From: Prolixibacteraceae bacterium
GTDB lineage: Bacteria; Bacteroidota; Bacteroidia; Bacteroidales; Prolixibacteraceae
Assembly: GCA_019459485.1 (NCBI GenBank)
Contig: JAIBEZ010000099.1
Coordinates: 1-64,000, forward strand
Length of the DNA stretch: 64,000 nucleotides
Reading direction: 5' to 3'
The notes under the pieces are model-generated. The model did no database searches. It had not been told where the DNA came from and saw only the letters and a list, made by a program, of their open reading frames with translations. Below are positions 33,853 through 44,102 of this stretch, in pieces (position 1 is the first letter of the stretch; each line of letters begins with the position of its first letter). Made by a program: the position numbers and the translations under genes.

Positions 33853-36237
33853 TTAAAAACTAATGCGGTAACTTACTGAAGGAATGATGGGGAATAGTGA
33901 GAATTGTTTCAGCCCGGTTGACCCATCGGGTTTTGTTTTTGCATAAACCAGGAAAGGGTTTTGTCTCGAATAAACATTGTAAACGCTTAACGACAGGGCT
34001 TTTTTCTTTCCATACTTTTCCCATTCTTTGGTAAACCCAATGTCAAAACGGTGGTAAGCTGGCAAACGTACGCCGTTAATACTGTTGTAGTATTGAATCC
34101 GACTATGATCGATAGCGCGACCGGTGAAGAAATCGAAAGCTTCGTAGTCAGAATTTTCGGGATAGGCCAGATAATCGACCCCGGTGTAAGTTGTCGGAGC
34201 CCCCGATTGATAGGTCCAGGTGGAAGAACACGACCAGTTGTTTCCTAATTGCATGATGATTCCCAGGTCGAGTTTGTGCCGCCGGTCGTACTGGTACGGA
34301 AACCAACGACCTTTGTTGATGTCGTCAAATTTTCGTTCGTTCCACGACAGGGTGTAGCCAAGCCATGTTTCAATCTTTTTATTGGTGTACCTAAATTCAG
34401 TTTCAAACCCCCAGGCGCGCCCATTACCAACTGTAATTTTTTGTTCCCAATTTTCGTCCACGTCCAGAATACCATCACCTTCGGTAAACGAAATCACATT
34501 GTTTAACCGTTTGTAATAGGTTTCCAGTGAAAGTTTTATTCCGGAATGGATCGTTTTTTTCATTCCAACGGAAAAGATGTCAGAAGTTTCAGGCTGTATC
34601 AGCTTGGTTGATGGAACCCAAATGTCGGTAGGTAAGCCCACATTGCCGTTCGATAAAAGATGGATGGCCTGGGTCATTACCGCGTAGGAAGCCTGGTAAC
34701 TCGTGTTTTCGTTTGGACTGAATGAAGTACTGAAACGAGGTTCAAGGGCGAAATAGGTTTTTTGGTTGCGAATAGAATAAAACGCGTTTCGCAAGCCAAT
34801 GGTAAAATTTAGCTTCTCACCAAGTGCGATTTTTTTATCGAGGTAAACCCCGTAATCGAGGCTCGATATTTCTCCGCTCGAATTTTCATCTGTTCCTTCG
34901 TTTCTGGCGACCTTTTGTTTTCCGGGTAAATAATTGTTTGCGCTGGCAAACAGCCCGATCTGAAACGGCAGGTTGGACTTACCATAAACATCGAGATCGG
35001 TTTTCAGGCCAAGCGACCTGATTCGTGATTGATATTCGAGCCTGAAATCACTTTTCGAAACATCGCTGCCAACAATGGTTTCGGTACTTCCTTTAAATAA
35101 ATTGCCATAATTGAAAATACTTCCGCTCAACGTAGTATTTACAAACAGTTTGGAATTCAATTGGGAGTTAAGTTTCAGCGCGGTCATCACATTCCCCCAA
35201 TGCATTGACCCGAATATTTTTTGGGTTTCTTCCCGCTGCATATCTTTCATGTGATCGCTGTATTCAAAAGACAATTTGTCTTTGCCTGAATAAAAGCTCC
35301 AGTAGAGGTGATTTTTCTCGTTCAGTTTGAAATTTACTTTCCCGTTAATATCGTGAAATCCATAGGATGGAATGGCCTGTTCCTCCATGTTATATTGGGC
35401 AACTTTGGCAACACCTTTGAAAACAAGATCGAGCAAGGTTCGGCGAACAGAAAAAAAATACGACGATTCGCCTTTTTTGATGGGACCTTCGGTCGTAAAT
35501 TGGCTTGAGATGAGTCCCAAATTGATACTGGTTTCGCGTTTGAATTTATTTCCGTCTTTCATCCTTAGGTCAACCACCGATGAGAGCCTGCCACCATAAC
35601 GTGCAGGGAAACTTCCTTTATAAAAGTCGATACTGTTAATTGCTTCAGGTGTAAAAACGGATACGAAGCCAAACAGATGCGAAACATTGTAAAGGGGAAC
35701 ATCATCCAGAAGAATTAAATTTTGATCAGGACTGCCGCCACGTACAAAAATCCCGGAACTCCCCTCGCTGCCCTGCTGCACTCCGGGTAAGATCATCAGG
35801 CTTTTCATTACGTCTTTTTCTCCCATCAGAGAAGGTAGTTTGGCAAGTTCTTTTGCCGAAAGTTTAACGTGCCCAAGCTTGCTATTGTCGGCCAGTTTGT
35901 TGTTTGTGTTGCCTTTTACAACCACTTCCTCCAGTTTGTTGTCCGATTTCAGTGAAAACATTAGCAAAGTGTCGGCAGACAAACTGATGATTTTTGTTTG
36001 TGGTTGGTAACCTACAAACGAAATTTTCAAATTAGCCGGCCCATCCTTAAGTGTCAAACTAAAAAAGCCAAAACGGTTGCTGATGGTTCCAATACCCGAA
36101 TTCTGTTCGTAAACTGAAGCTGCATATAGCCGCTCACCGGTTTGAGCATCGCTGACGTAACCGGAAATGGTTCGCTTTTGCTGGGCAATTGTTGAAAAGG
36201 AGAGAAGAAATAAAACCAGGATTGAAATAAAACGCAT
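33853..36237 (-). CDS. TonB-dependent receptor with carboxypeptidase-regulatory-like domain
   Basis: This 794-residue outer-membrane protein has a signal peptide (~1-18, ending FSTIAQ). An N-terminal regulatory-like domain follows (RTISGYVSDAQTGERLYAASVYEQ), then a plug with GIFVRGGSPDQNLILLDDVPLYNVSHLFGFVSVFTPEAINSIDFYKGSFPARYGGRLSSVVD. The barrel ends in RISF. It is a CirA/FecA-like receptor of the non-SusC type. The chosen ATG at 36237 starts the signal peptide; an open frame further upstream overlaps another gene. The start lies one base after the stop of the upstream OMP gene, so the three genes form an operon. The substrate is unknown. Confidence 0.92.
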   Translation of the reverse strand: MRFISILVLFLLSFSTIAQQKRTISGYVSDAQTGERLYAASVYEQNSGIGTISNRFGFFSLTLKDGPANLKISFVGYQPQTKIISLSADTLLMFSLKSDNKLEEVVVKGNTNNKLADNSKLGHVKLSAKELAKLPSLMGEKDVMKSLMILPGVQQGSEGSSGIFVRGGSPDQNLILLDDVPLYNVSHLFGFVSVFTPEAINSIDFYKGSFPARYGGRLSSVVDLRMKDGNKFKRETSINLGLISSQFTTEGPIKKGESSYFFSVRRTLLDLVFKGVAKVAQYNMEEQAIPSYGFHDINGKVNFKLNEKNHLYWSFYSGKDKLSFEYSDHMKDMQREETQKIFGSMHWGNVMTALKLNSQLNSKLFVNTTLSGSIFNYGNLFKGSTETIVGSDVSKSDFRLEYQSRIRSLGLKTDLDVYGKSNLPFQIGLFASANNYLPGKQKVARNEGTDENSSGEISSLDYGVYLDKKIALGEKLNFTIGLRNAFYSIRNQKTYFALEPRFSTSFSPNENTSYQASYAVMTQAIHLLSNGNVGLPTDIWVPSTKLIQPETSDIFSVGMKKTIHSGIKLSLETYYKRLNNVISFTEGDGILDVDENWEQKITVGNGRAWGFETEFRYTNKKIETWLGYTLSWNERKFDDINKGRWFPYQYDRRHKLDLGIIMQLGNNWSCSSTWTYQSGAPTTYTGVDYLAYPENSDYEAFDFFTGRAIDHSRIQYYNSINGVRLPAYHRFDIGFTKEWEKYGKKKALSLSVYNVYSRQNPFLVYAKTKPDGSTGLKQFSLFPIIPSVSYRISF

Positions 36238-36238
36238 G

Positions 36239-36874
36239 TTATTGTTTTTGCCAGATGGGATACGAAAGGTTGAGTTGGAGCATCTGGTTGTGATAAACAG
36301 TGCCGCTAAAATATTTACCGTTGTCGATTGTATATAACCCGTTAAAGAAGCCCACGCCTTTAAATCCGCGGATGAAGTTAAGCGACCATTTAAGTTTGTG
36401 TTTTTGACTCCCGAAGCCCATCGTCCAGTTATATTCCGTTTTCTTATTTCCAGCGTCAAAATTTGTAAGCCAACTTGCTTCAATCCCCCCGCGAATAAAT
36501 AAATATTTACCGGTTAGTAATTGCAGATGAACTGGTACCACCATGTAATTTAGAGCGTATTTTTTCCATCCTTCGTCTGTGGTGTTATAACCGTATTCGC
36601 CGCCCTCAGTATATGGCATCGTATAATGCTGTTGCATTTGTTTGTAACGATACGCTAATCCAATGTCGGCTGATAGTCTCCAGAAAATGCTTCGTGAAGC
36701 GTAAACACCTATGCCGGTGCCCCAACCGTTTCGATTCGGTTCTGAATATTCGCTATTAGGTCTTGGGGTAAACCATGAGCCTTCAGTGGTAACACCAAAT
36801 TCGGTTTTGGGCTGGGAATAGCTGAGCGTTGAAATACAATTTAACAAGATTATAATGACCAATGTTTTTTTCAT
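36239..36874 (-). CDS. Outer-membrane beta-barrel protein leading a TonB receptor operon
   Basis: This 211-residue protein has a signal peptide (~1-20, ending LSYSQ). Alternating aromatic and polar strands follow (YMVVPVHLQLLTGKYLFIRGGIEASWL, YNWTMGFGSQKHKLKWSLNFIRGF). This pattern fits an outer-membrane barrel of the PorT/OmpA-barrel type. It is first in a three-gene unit with a TonB receptor and a DUF4249 lipoprotein. I recognise no specific family. Confidence 0.7.
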   Translation of the reverse strand: MKKTLVIIILLNCISTLSYSQPKTEFGVTTEGSWFTPRPNSEYSEPNRNGWGTGIGVYASRSIFWRLSADIGLAYRYKQMQQHYTMPYTEGGEYGYNTTDEGWKKYALNYMVVPVHLQLLTGKYLFIRGGIEASWLTNFDAGNKKTEYNWTMGFGSQKHKLKWSLNFIRGFKGVGFFNGLYTIDNGKYFSGTVYHNQMLQLNLSYPIWQKQ

Positions 36875-37171
36875 GTCTTTGTTTTTAAGAAAGGCAGATC
36901 AATAAAGCACTGATCTGCCTTTGAAATTATTAATTGATGGGAAAATAATTACAATTACGACCCGGCTTTTATGATTTAGATCTGGAGGCCGGGTTTTCTA
37001 TTCATTTATCCTTCAAAGGTAGAAAAGGTAACCCTTAAATTGTATTAAATTATATTAAATGTTATTTAGAATTACAATTTAGAATCGTTATGAATTATGA
37101 TTCCCGAAAAAATAACCCTTTGCTAATAAATTCTTTATACGCGTTTGCAGAATTTCAGGTAAATTGCGGCC

Positions 37172-39139
37172 ATGGAACTGAGCATCTTAATAGATATAGT
37201 CATCATCTTCGCCTTATCTACGGCGGTGAATTACCTTTTTACCCGCATTAAAATCCCGACCATCATCGGGTATCTGCTTACTGGTATTGTGGTTGGCCCT
37301 TCTTTGCTAGGCATTTTACGCTCGCCGCACGAAATTGAATTCATGGCCGAAATCGGTATTATAATACTGATGTTTACAATCGGGCTCGAATTCTCGCTCA
37401 ACCATCTGATCAAAATCAGGAAGATCGTTTTCTTTGGTGGGTTTGCCCAATTGTTGTTCACGGCTGGGATTACCGCGTTTGTTTCGCGGATGTACGACAT
37501 GAGTTGGGAAGCAGCCTGGTTTGTTGGTTTTCTTACCGCACTGAGCAGTACCGCGCTGGTACTTAAAATCCTTCAGGAACGGGGCGAACTGACCTCTAAT
37601 TATGGCCGGACAGTGGTTGGAATCCTTGTTTTTCAGGATATTATTTTGATTCCCCTGATTTTGCTGACTCCGATGCTGGGAGGTCAGACGACCCATATCG
37701 GTAAGGATCTGCTTATTCTGGGAGTAAAAACAATCGGTATCGTCGCCCTTGTTTATGTTGGTAACAAATGGATTATGCCAAAAGTGCTCCATCAAATTGC
37801 CCTCACCAAAAACAAGGAATTGTTTCTGATGAGCATTTTACTGATATGTCTTGCCGTGGCATTGTTAACTGCCGAATTGGGAATGTCGCTTGCGTTTGGC
37901 GCTTTTCTGGGTGGCCTGATGATCTCGCGGTCGGAATATAGTCAGGATGCCTTTGGTCACGTACTTCCGTTTAAAGATACCTTTACCAGCTTCTTTTTTG
38001 TTTCCATCGGGATGATGCTCGACCTGAATTTTGTTTTCGACAATTTGATACTGGTTCTGGCAACTGTGCTACTTGTAATTGTGATAAAAACCCTGGTGGC
38101 CGGAAGTACCGCCTTTATGCTCGGACATACTTTCAGGGGAACCGTAGTTGTTGGGTTGGCGATGGCTCAAATCGGCGAGTTTTCGTTCATCCTTGCAAAG
38201 GTTGGTCAAAACTACCAGATACTTACTGATTTTTATTACCAGCTTTTTTTGGCGGTCACGATCGTTTCAATGTCGATTACCCCTTTTGTAATTATGATTT
38301 CCAAACCGGCGGCCAACCTGATGTTGAAACTACCGATTCCACCAATACTGATCAAAGGATTGTTTCCGCTTCAGGAAATTGACGTTCCCGCAATGCAAAA
38401 CCACATTGTGTTGATTGGTAAAGATTCGCGTTCACTGAATCTTTCGAGAATGGCCAATCGTATGAAACTACCTTACGTGTCGATTGTTTTTGATCCGGCT
38501 GATGCGAGAAAACGACAATTGAAGGGAGAATCGGTAATTTATGGTGATGCCATGAATGAACCAATACTCCGGAAAGCACATACTGAAACTGCCGAAATAG
38601 TGGTGATCAGCATCGGCGAAACCATTACTGCACTGGGAATTATCTCCAAAGTGCGCGACTTGAATAAGCACGCCCACATTATTGTCAGGTCGAAATATGT
38701 TTCCAACATCGAAGATTTCTATAAAATGGGAGCCAATCAGGTAATTCCCGAAGAATTTGAGACAGCCATCGAGCTTTTTGAGCGGGTACTGAAAAAATTG
38801 CTGATCCCGAAAGGCGAAATAGAATCGGCCATTTCACGCATCAGGGACGACAACTATGGTATTTTTCTGGAAAAGGAGGAAAACGATTCGGTTACCCTTA
38901 CAGATATGATTCCTGATGTTGAAATTGTCGCGTTAAAAGCGGGAAATTACGAGCTGTTTCCGGGAAATTCACTGAAGGAAATCCGATTGCGCAAACTCTA
39001 CGGACTCACTGTTGTGGCGGTAAAAAGAGATGGTGAAATTCTGGAAAACCCGGGCGCAGGTTTTATTTTCAATCCTGAAGATGTGGTTTATGTTCTCGGG
39101 AAACCGGAACGGATTGCACAACTGTCGCAGGTAGAATGA
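37172..39139 (+). CDS. CPA2 cation:proton antiporter with RCK domains (Kef-type)
   Basis: This 655-residue protein has about 12 membrane helices at ~1-390, including IGIIILMFTIGLEFSLNHL, the Kef-type GLTALSSTALVLKIL-like segment (FLTALSSTALVLKILQERGEL) and SLAFGAFLGGLMISRSEYS. An RCK_N domain at ~405-530 (NHIVLIGKDSRSLNLSRMANRM) and an RCK_C domain at ~570-655 follow. It should exchange K+ or Na+ for protons across the inner membrane. The RCK_N lacks a clear GxGxxG NAD motif, so ligand control may differ from KefC. It is convergent with a second antiporter gene. Confidence 0.9.
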   Translation: MELSILIDIVIIFALSTAVNYLFTRIKIPTIIGYLLTGIVVGPSLLGILRSPHEIEFMAEIGIIILMFTIGLEFSLNHLIKIRKIVFFGGFAQLLFTAGITAFVSRMYDMSWEAAWFVGFLTALSSTALVLKILQERGELTSNYGRTVVGILVFQDIILIPLILLTPMLGGQTTHIGKDLLILGVKTIGIVALVYVGNKWIMPKVLHQIALTKNKELFLMSILLICLAVALLTAELGMSLAFGAFLGGLMISRSEYSQDAFGHVLPFKDTFTSFFFVSIGMMLDLNFVFDNLILVLATVLLVIVIKTLVAGSTAFMLGHTFRGTVVVGLAMAQIGEFSFILAKVGQNYQILTDFYYQLFLAVTIVSMSITPFVIMISKPAANLMLKLPIPPILIKGLFPLQEIDVPAMQNHIVLIGKDSRSLNLSRMANRMKLPYVSIVFDPADARKRQLKGESVIYGDAMNEPILRKAHTETAEIVVISIGETITALGIISKVRDLNKHAHIIVRSKYVSNIEDFYKMGANQVIPEEFETAIELFERVLKKLLIPKGEIESAISRIRDDNYGIFLEKEENDSVTLTDMIPDVEIVALKAGNYELFPGNSLKEIRLRKLYGLTVVAVKRDGEILENPGAGFIFNPEDVVYVLGKPERIAQLSQVE

Positions 39140-39324
39140 TAAACGGTGGTGAGCCGATTCTCTATTCCAATAATGGATATAAGTAAATTTTTCCAATGTC
39201 AATGAAAGTCATTCAATTGTCATTGGTAGTCTTATAGTTGTCTGGAAATTACAACGGAATGACACTAAATTACAACAATTGACTGATGCAAAATGCCAAA
39301 CAGGTTTATAAACGGTCAATCATC

Positions 39325-40827
39325 CTACAATACATAGTCTTCTGTCCCGGGCACCAACTCTGGTGTTTTCATTGCAAGACAATTAAATACCTCATTTAAA
39401 TCTTCCTTGGTTTCAGACAATATAAATAGCTTGTCATTCGGTTCCAACACCGTTGAGCCATTTGGTGTAATGAATTTATTGTCGCGCTGAATGATGGAAA
39501 TAAGTGTGGTCTTGGGCAGCCCCAGTTCAACGATTTGTTTACCAGCAGAATTGCAATCATTCGGGATGATAATTTCGGTGAGCATTTCTTTGATGGTATC
39601 CGACAACTCAATGTCGGTTTGTGTCAGTTGTTTTGCACTTTCAGGAACAGTAAGCTTTAACCATTTGGCTACAACAGAGAGTGTGGAGCCTTGTATTAAT
39701 ACTGAAGTCAGAGAGATGAAAAATACAATATTGAATATCATGTGGGCTTTTTCGGCGCCTGCAATGAGCGGATAGGTTGCAAATACAATGGGCACAGCGC
39801 CGCGCAAACCAACCCACGAGATAAACAGTTTACCCCTTTTTTGCCCTTTGAAAAAGATTAAGCTTGAAAAAACACCCAGCGGTCGTGCAATCAGGATTAG
39901 GAATACGGAAATCACCATTCCAATGCCAATCACCGGAATGATTTCGCTTGGAAATACCAGAAGACCCAATGTAAGGAACAATACAATTTGCATTAACCAG
40001 GCAAAACTGTCAAACGATTTGATAAACTTCTTTTTGTGTATCAGATCGTGATTGCCCAGGTAAACCGCACAAATATAGACTGCCAGAAATCCGTTTCCAC
40101 CCACGAAATCGGTTGCAGAGAAACTAAAAAACATGATGGCAATAATCAGCACGATGTACAAACCTTCAAAATCGAGCTTGATTCCGTTGATGATTAATTT
40201 TCCAAGCTTTCCGAAAGCAAAACCAAGCACACCACCAATCAATAACTGTTTCAGCAGAAAAGGAATTGTGCTTAAAAAGCTGGCATCCTGACTGACAACA
40301 AACCCAGTCAATACAATGGTCAAAACATACGCCATTGGGTCATTGCTTCCACTTTCCAATTCGAGTGTTGGCCGAAGATTGCCTTTTAGCGCAATGCTTC
40401 TCGATCGCAGGATTGAAAATACAGCCGCCGAATCGGTTGACGAGACAATTGAACCCAGCAGCAATCCTTCATAAATGGTAAAATCGGTAACCGCCCAAAC
40501 GAAGACACCAACAGTCGTTGCCGTTATCAGCACGCCCAGCGTTGACAAGGATATTCCATGCCAAAGGATGGGTTTTACGGTCTTCCAGTCGGTATCAAAA
40601 CCACCCGAAAAAAGGATAAAGTTCAGGGCAATAATTCCAATAAACTGGGCAGTTTTCGGATTGTCGAAGTTAATTCCCCCAATTCCTTCCGATCCGGCAA
40701 GCATACCAATTGCAAGGAAGAATATGAGTACCGGAACTCCAAATTTGTAGGAAGTCTTGCCTGCAAAGAGCGATATGAAAAGCAATATCGAGCCTACCAG
40801 CAGTATATTTTCAGTCGTTAAATTCAT
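39325..40827 (-). CDS. CPA1 potassium/proton antiporter, NhaP2/CvrA type
   Basis: This 500-residue membrane protein has about 12 helices (~1-395). It has family segments such as GGFDTDWKTVKPILWHGISLSTLGVLITA, GSIVSSTDSAAVFSILR and ELESGSNDPMAYVL, the CPA1 ion-binding region, plus SWVGLRGAVPIVFATYPL. A TrkA_C domain at ~400-485 (VELGLPKTTLISIIQRDNKFITPNGSTVL) completes the NhaP2/CvrA layout. It should export K+ in exchange for H+ during alkaline or osmotic stress. It faces the Kef-type gene across a 185-base gap. Confidence 0.93.
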   Translation of the reverse strand: MNLTTENILLVGSILLFISLFAGKTSYKFGVPVLIFFLAIGMLAGSEGIGGINFDNPKTAQFIGIIALNFILFSGGFDTDWKTVKPILWHGISLSTLGVLITATTVGVFVWAVTDFTIYEGLLLGSIVSSTDSAAVFSILRSRSIALKGNLRPTLELESGSNDPMAYVLTIVLTGFVVSQDASFLSTIPFLLKQLLIGGVLGFAFGKLGKLIINGIKLDFEGLYIVLIIAIMFFSFSATDFVGGNGFLAVYICAVYLGNHDLIHKKKFIKSFDSFAWLMQIVLFLTLGLLVFPSEIIPVIGIGMVISVFLILIARPLGVFSSLIFFKGQKRGKLFISWVGLRGAVPIVFATYPLIAGAEKAHMIFNIVFFISLTSVLIQGSTLSVVAKWLKLTVPESAKQLTQTDIELSDTIKEMLTEIIIPNDCNSAGKQIVELGLPKTTLISIIQRDNKFITPNGSTVLEPNDKLFILSETKEDLNEVFNCLAMKTPELVPGTEDYVL

Positions 40828-41042
40828 ATTTTCACTTTACAGTTTTATTTTTTAAAGTTAAAAAATCTTGTCAAGTTGGCTTTGTATCACATGACATTCT
40901 TGTGGGGAACGCAAAGCAAGTCAATAGTAAGGTTTTTTACTAAAACAATATCCCTGAATTTTTGGTTTCGAAAAACACTTGCAAAAAAAATCATGTGATC
41001 CCTGGCTTGTTCGATCACATTTAAGAGTAGTTCACAAAAGAA

Positions 41043-41120
41043 AAGCCGTCTCGGAATCGCTTCGGAGACGGCTTTCTCTATTCAGTTACTCAGCAGGTGA
41101 CTCCAAGTCACCTGCTGAGT
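41043..41120. terminator. Two tandem hairpins downstream of der
   Basis: AAAGCCGTCTC (41042-41052) pairs with GAGACGGCTTT (41065-41075). Next, ACTCAGCAGGTGACT (41088-41102) pairs perfectly with AGTCACCTGCTGAGT (41106-41120) around three bases. They lie 17 bases after the der stop codon and probably end that transcript. The rest of the 40828-41137 gap shows no gene. Confidence 0.65.
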
Positions 41121-41137
41121 ATTCTCTCAATTTTCTT

Positions 41138-42445
41138 TTATTTCTTCCTGATATAAATCTGAACCGGAACTCCCGCAAAATTAAAATTCTCGCGTATTTT
41201 ATTCTCCAAATACCGGCGGTACGGATCTTTCACGTATTGCGGCAGGTTGGCAAAAAAAGCAAAACTTGGTGTTTGGCTTGGCAACTGAACCACATATTTA
41301 ATCTTCACGAATTTTCCTTTGATGGATGGTGGGGGATAGGCTTCAATCGCCTTGAGCATTACCTCGTTCAATTCCGAAGTTTTAATTTTTTTGCTGCGGT
41401 TGTCATAAACTTCCACGGCTGTTTCAAGTGCTTTCAGGATACGTTGTTTGCTAAGCGCCGAAACGTACACAATCGGCACATCCACAAACGGTGCAATCCG
41501 CTCCTTGATGAGTTTGGTGAAATCGTTGGTGCTCGCGTTGTCTTTCTCAATCAAATCCCACTTGTTGACCAGAATTACCACACCTTTTTTATTGCGTACC
41601 ATCAGGTTGAAAATCGAAACATCCTGCGATTCCATGTTTCGGGTGGCATCCAGCATCAGCATACAAACATCCGAATCTTCGATGGTTCGCACCGAGCGCA
41701 TCACCGAATAAAATTCAACGTCTTCCTTTACTTTGGTACGTTTGCGTAATCCTGCCGTATCGACAAGGAAAAAATCGTGTCCGAATTTATTGTAGCGGGT
41801 GTGAATGGCGTCGCGGGTTGTGCCGGCAGAGTCGTTCACGATGTTGCGTTCTTCGCCGGTCAGCGCATTGATGAACGATGATTTGCCAACATTCGGGCGG
41901 CCAACCACTGCAAAACGCGGAACATTGTCTTCCAGTTCTTCCTCTATTTTCTCCGGAAATTCCTTGACGATTGCATCGAGCAATTCACCGGTTCCGCTTC
42001 CTGTCATCGACGAGATACAGTATATTTCGCCCAGTCCGAGGGAATAAAATTCGTGCGAATCAATGATCCGCTTGTTGTTATCAACTTTATTGACAGCAAC
42101 GAATATTTTTTTCGATGAACGGCGCAGCACGGCAGCCACTTCTTCGTCCATATCGGTAATGCCGTTTTCAACATCAACGATAAATAAAATCACATCGGCT
42201 TCTTCGATGGCCAGCATCACCTGTTTGCGGATTTCACCTTCGTAGATATCTTCAGAATTAACTGCATATCCACCGGTGTCGATAATCGAAAAGTCGATAC
42301 CGTTCCAAACACCCTTGCCATACTGACGGTCGCGGGTTACCCCAGCCGATTCGTCAACAATGGCTTTTCTTGATTCTGTCATCCGGTTAAAAAGGGTCGA
42401 TTTCCCTACGTTTGGCCTGCCAACTATTGCTATTATATTACTCAT
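41138..42445 (-). CDS. der: Ribosome-assembly GTPase Der (EngA)
   Basis: This 435-residue protein has two GTPase domains in tandem and a C-terminal KH-like domain. G1 motifs are GRPNVGKST (residues 8-16) and [10 protein letters not shown]3 motifs are DTGG and DTAG; G4 motifs are NKVD and NKWD. Der assists 50S subunit assembly and is essential in most bacteria. The length matches the family. It lies 337 bases downstream of era on the same strand, a common pairing in Bacteroidota. Confidence 0.98.
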   Translation of the reverse strand: MSNIIAIVGRPNVGKSTLFNRMTESRKAIVDESAGVTRDRQYGKGVWNGIDFSIIDTGGYAVNSEDIYEGEIRKQVMLAIEEADVILFIVDVENGITDMDEEVAAVLRRSSKKIFVAVNKVDNNKRIIDSHEFYSLGLGEIYCISSMTGSGTGELLDAIVKEFPEKIEEELEDNVPRFAVVGRPNVGKSSFINALTGEERNIVNDSAGTTRDAIHTRYNKFGHDFFLVDTAGLRKRTKVKEDVEFYSVMRSVRTIEDSDVCMLMLDATRNMESQDVSIFNLMVRNKKGVVILVNKWDLIEKDNASTNDFTKLIKERIAPFVDVPIVYVSALSKQRILKALETAVEVYDNRSKKIKTSELNEVMLKAIEAYPPPSIKGKFVKIKYVVQLPSQTPSFAFFANLPQYVKDPYRRYLENKIRENFNFAGVPVQIYIRKK

Positions 42446-42625
42446 TTTTGTCTCCTCGTGTACCGCATGCGGAACACTATCATTTATTGTTTATTTTCTA
42501 TTTTTTTCTGAAAGTTGATCTCCAAACAGAGAAATCCAATGATCAACATTTTCACTTGCGGCGCATACAACATTTGTATTTCAATTAAAATTAATGGATG
42601 CGCCTGATTCCCTTTTCCATTTCAT

Positions 42626-42684
42626 CCCCGGGTGCCGCTTCGCTTTACCCGGGGCTATTGATATTTTACCCTTTCAGGGTAAAA
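42626..42684. repeat. Double-hairpin intergenic repeat between era and der
   Basis: CCCCGGGT (42626-42633) pairs with ACCCGGGG (42647-42654), and TTTTACCC (42664-42671) pairs with GGGTAAAA (42677-42684). The first loop contains GCCGCTTCGC. The second hairpin may act as a terminator for era. The remaining ~280 bases of the 42446-42782 gap hold no ORF. Confidence 0.7.
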
Positions 42685-42782
42685 AAAAGAACCGTCGTTT
42701 ATTGCCGTCCTTCCCCATTTGCGACTTTTATTGCCAACCGAGACTGAACACTGAATACTGATAGCTGAGACTGAACACTCTC

Positions 42783-43667
42783 TTACTCCATGTCGTATCC
42801 AAATCCGCCCAAAGTGCGGTCTTTGTCGCGCCAGTCCTTATTCACTTTCACGAACAACTGAAGGAATACTTTTTTCTGAAAGAATTCTTCCATGTCCAGA
42901 CGGGCTTCAGTTCCAACTCTTTTGAGTGCCTGTCCCTGATGTCCGATAATGATTCCTTTCTGACTGTCGCGGTTCACATGAATCACACACATCAGGTTCA
43001 GAATCTTTTCTTCCTCTTTGAATTCTTCCACTTCCACTTCTACCGAATAGGGAATTTCCTTGTCGTAATAAAGCAGAATTTTTTCGCGGATAATTTCGCT
43101 TACAAAGAAACGTTCGTTGCGGTCGGTCATTTCGTCTTTCGGGAAATAGGCGGGGCCTTCGGGCAACAATTCCAGAATCCGGTCAAAGATAGGAGCCACG
43201 TTGAATTTTTCGAGTGCCGAAACCGCATACACATCGGCAAGCGGTAATTTTTCGCGCCAGTAATTGTACAATTCCATCACTTTTTCCTGGGTTGATAGAT
43301 CGATCTTGTTGATCAGCACAATCACCGCAGCTTCCGAGCTTTTTACACGTTCAATGTATTCTTCGTTCTTTTCAGGACTTTCAACCACATCGGTTACATA
43401 AATAATCACGTCGGCATCTATCAGCGCCGTGTTCACAAACTTCATCATGGTTTCCTGAAGTTTGTAATTCGGTTTAAGGATTCCGGGCGTGTCGGAGTAA
43501 ACAATCTGGAAATCGTCGCCATTGACAATCCCTTTGATACGGTGGCGGGTAGTCTGCATTTTGGAGGTGATGATCGACAAACGTTCGCCAACCAGCACGT
43601 TCATGATGCTCGATTTCCCGACATTGGGATTTCCGATGATGTTTACAAATCCGGATTTATGTGCCAT
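42783..43667 (-). CDS. era: Ribosome-assembly GTPase Era
   Basis: This 294-residue protein has one N-terminal GTPase domain: G1 GNPNVGKSS, G2 region TTRHRIKGI, G3 DTPG, G4 NKID. A C-terminal KH domain follows with VIIGHQGQALKRVGTEAR, which binds 16S rRNA near its 3' end. The length is normal for Era. A -7 box (TATCTTTG) lies 34 bases upstream of the ATG. Confidence 0.98.
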   Translation of the reverse strand: MAHKSGFVNIIGNPNVGKSSIMNVLVGERLSIITSKMQTTRHRIKGIVNGDDFQIVYSDTPGILKPNYKLQETMMKFVNTALIDADVIIYVTDVVESPEKNEEYIERVKSSEAAVIVLINKIDLSTQEKVMELYNYWREKLPLADVYAVSALEKFNVAPIFDRILELLPEGPAYFPKDEMTDRNERFFVSEIIREKILLYYDKEIPYSVEVEVEEFKEEEKILNLMCVIHVNRDSQKGIIIGHQGQALKRVGTEARLDMEEFFQKKVFLQLFVKVNKDWRDKDRTLGGFGYDME

Positions 43668-43700
43668 TTATGTATGAATGAAGGTTTTAAAAAATCTGCG

Positions 43701-43708
43701 CAAAGATA
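43701..43708 (-). promoter_or_regulatory. Putative -7 box for era
   Basis: TATCTTTG on the minus strand fits TAnnTTTG, about 34 bases before the era start. The -33 element is not clear. Confidence 0.4.
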
Positions 43709-43787
43709 GTCAATTAATTCTTTTAATGGTAAAAGCGCTCAAAACCGGTTTGATGAATTAACAAAGCCCGACTTCTCAGCCTTCAGG

Positions 43788-44102
43788 TTATGAATTTTTC
43801 CTGATTATTTCTAAAAGGGTTTTTGGGTCTTGCCGGTTATCCCAGAATGCAGTAATAATTAACTTGTCCTTTGTCAGCTTATAATATATACTGAAATGCC
43901 CCATTGCTGATTCCCTTGTTTCGGGATAGGTAGTTAATTTGAACGATTCCGGTTGGCTTAAGATAATCCGAATCTGATTTGCAGTGACTTTGATTAATTT
44001 TTCAGCATAAATTGTAGATTTATTACGCTTTGTCCAATATTTCAAAATTTCTCTTCTTTGCCTGACGGCTGTTTCAGTCCAAACTACAATTCTTTTAGCC
44101 AT
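43788..44102 (-). CDS. ParE/RelE-superfamily toxin
   Basis: This 104-residue protein follows the ParE plan: N-terminal strand and helix pair (IVVWTETAVRQRREILKYWTKRNKST), central TANQIRIILSQPESFKLT, and a strand pair HFSIYYKLTKDKLIITAFWDNRQDPKTLL, where the conserved WDNRQDP motif of Bacteroidota ParE-like toxins stands out. It overlaps the upstream antitoxin gene by 19 bases. Members block gyrase or cleave mRNA; which applies here cannot be told. Confidence 0.85.
   Translation of the reverse strand: MAKRIVVWTETAVRQRREILKYWTKRNKSTIYAEKLIKVTANQIRIILSQPESFKLTTYPETRESAMGHFSIYYKLTKDKLIITAFWDNRQDPKTLLEIIRKNS

Noticed and set aside
40979-41749. 256-residue plus-strand frame over der and its terminators
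   Set aside because: Passes through two perfect hairpins and the essential der gene in antisense; not credible as a gene.
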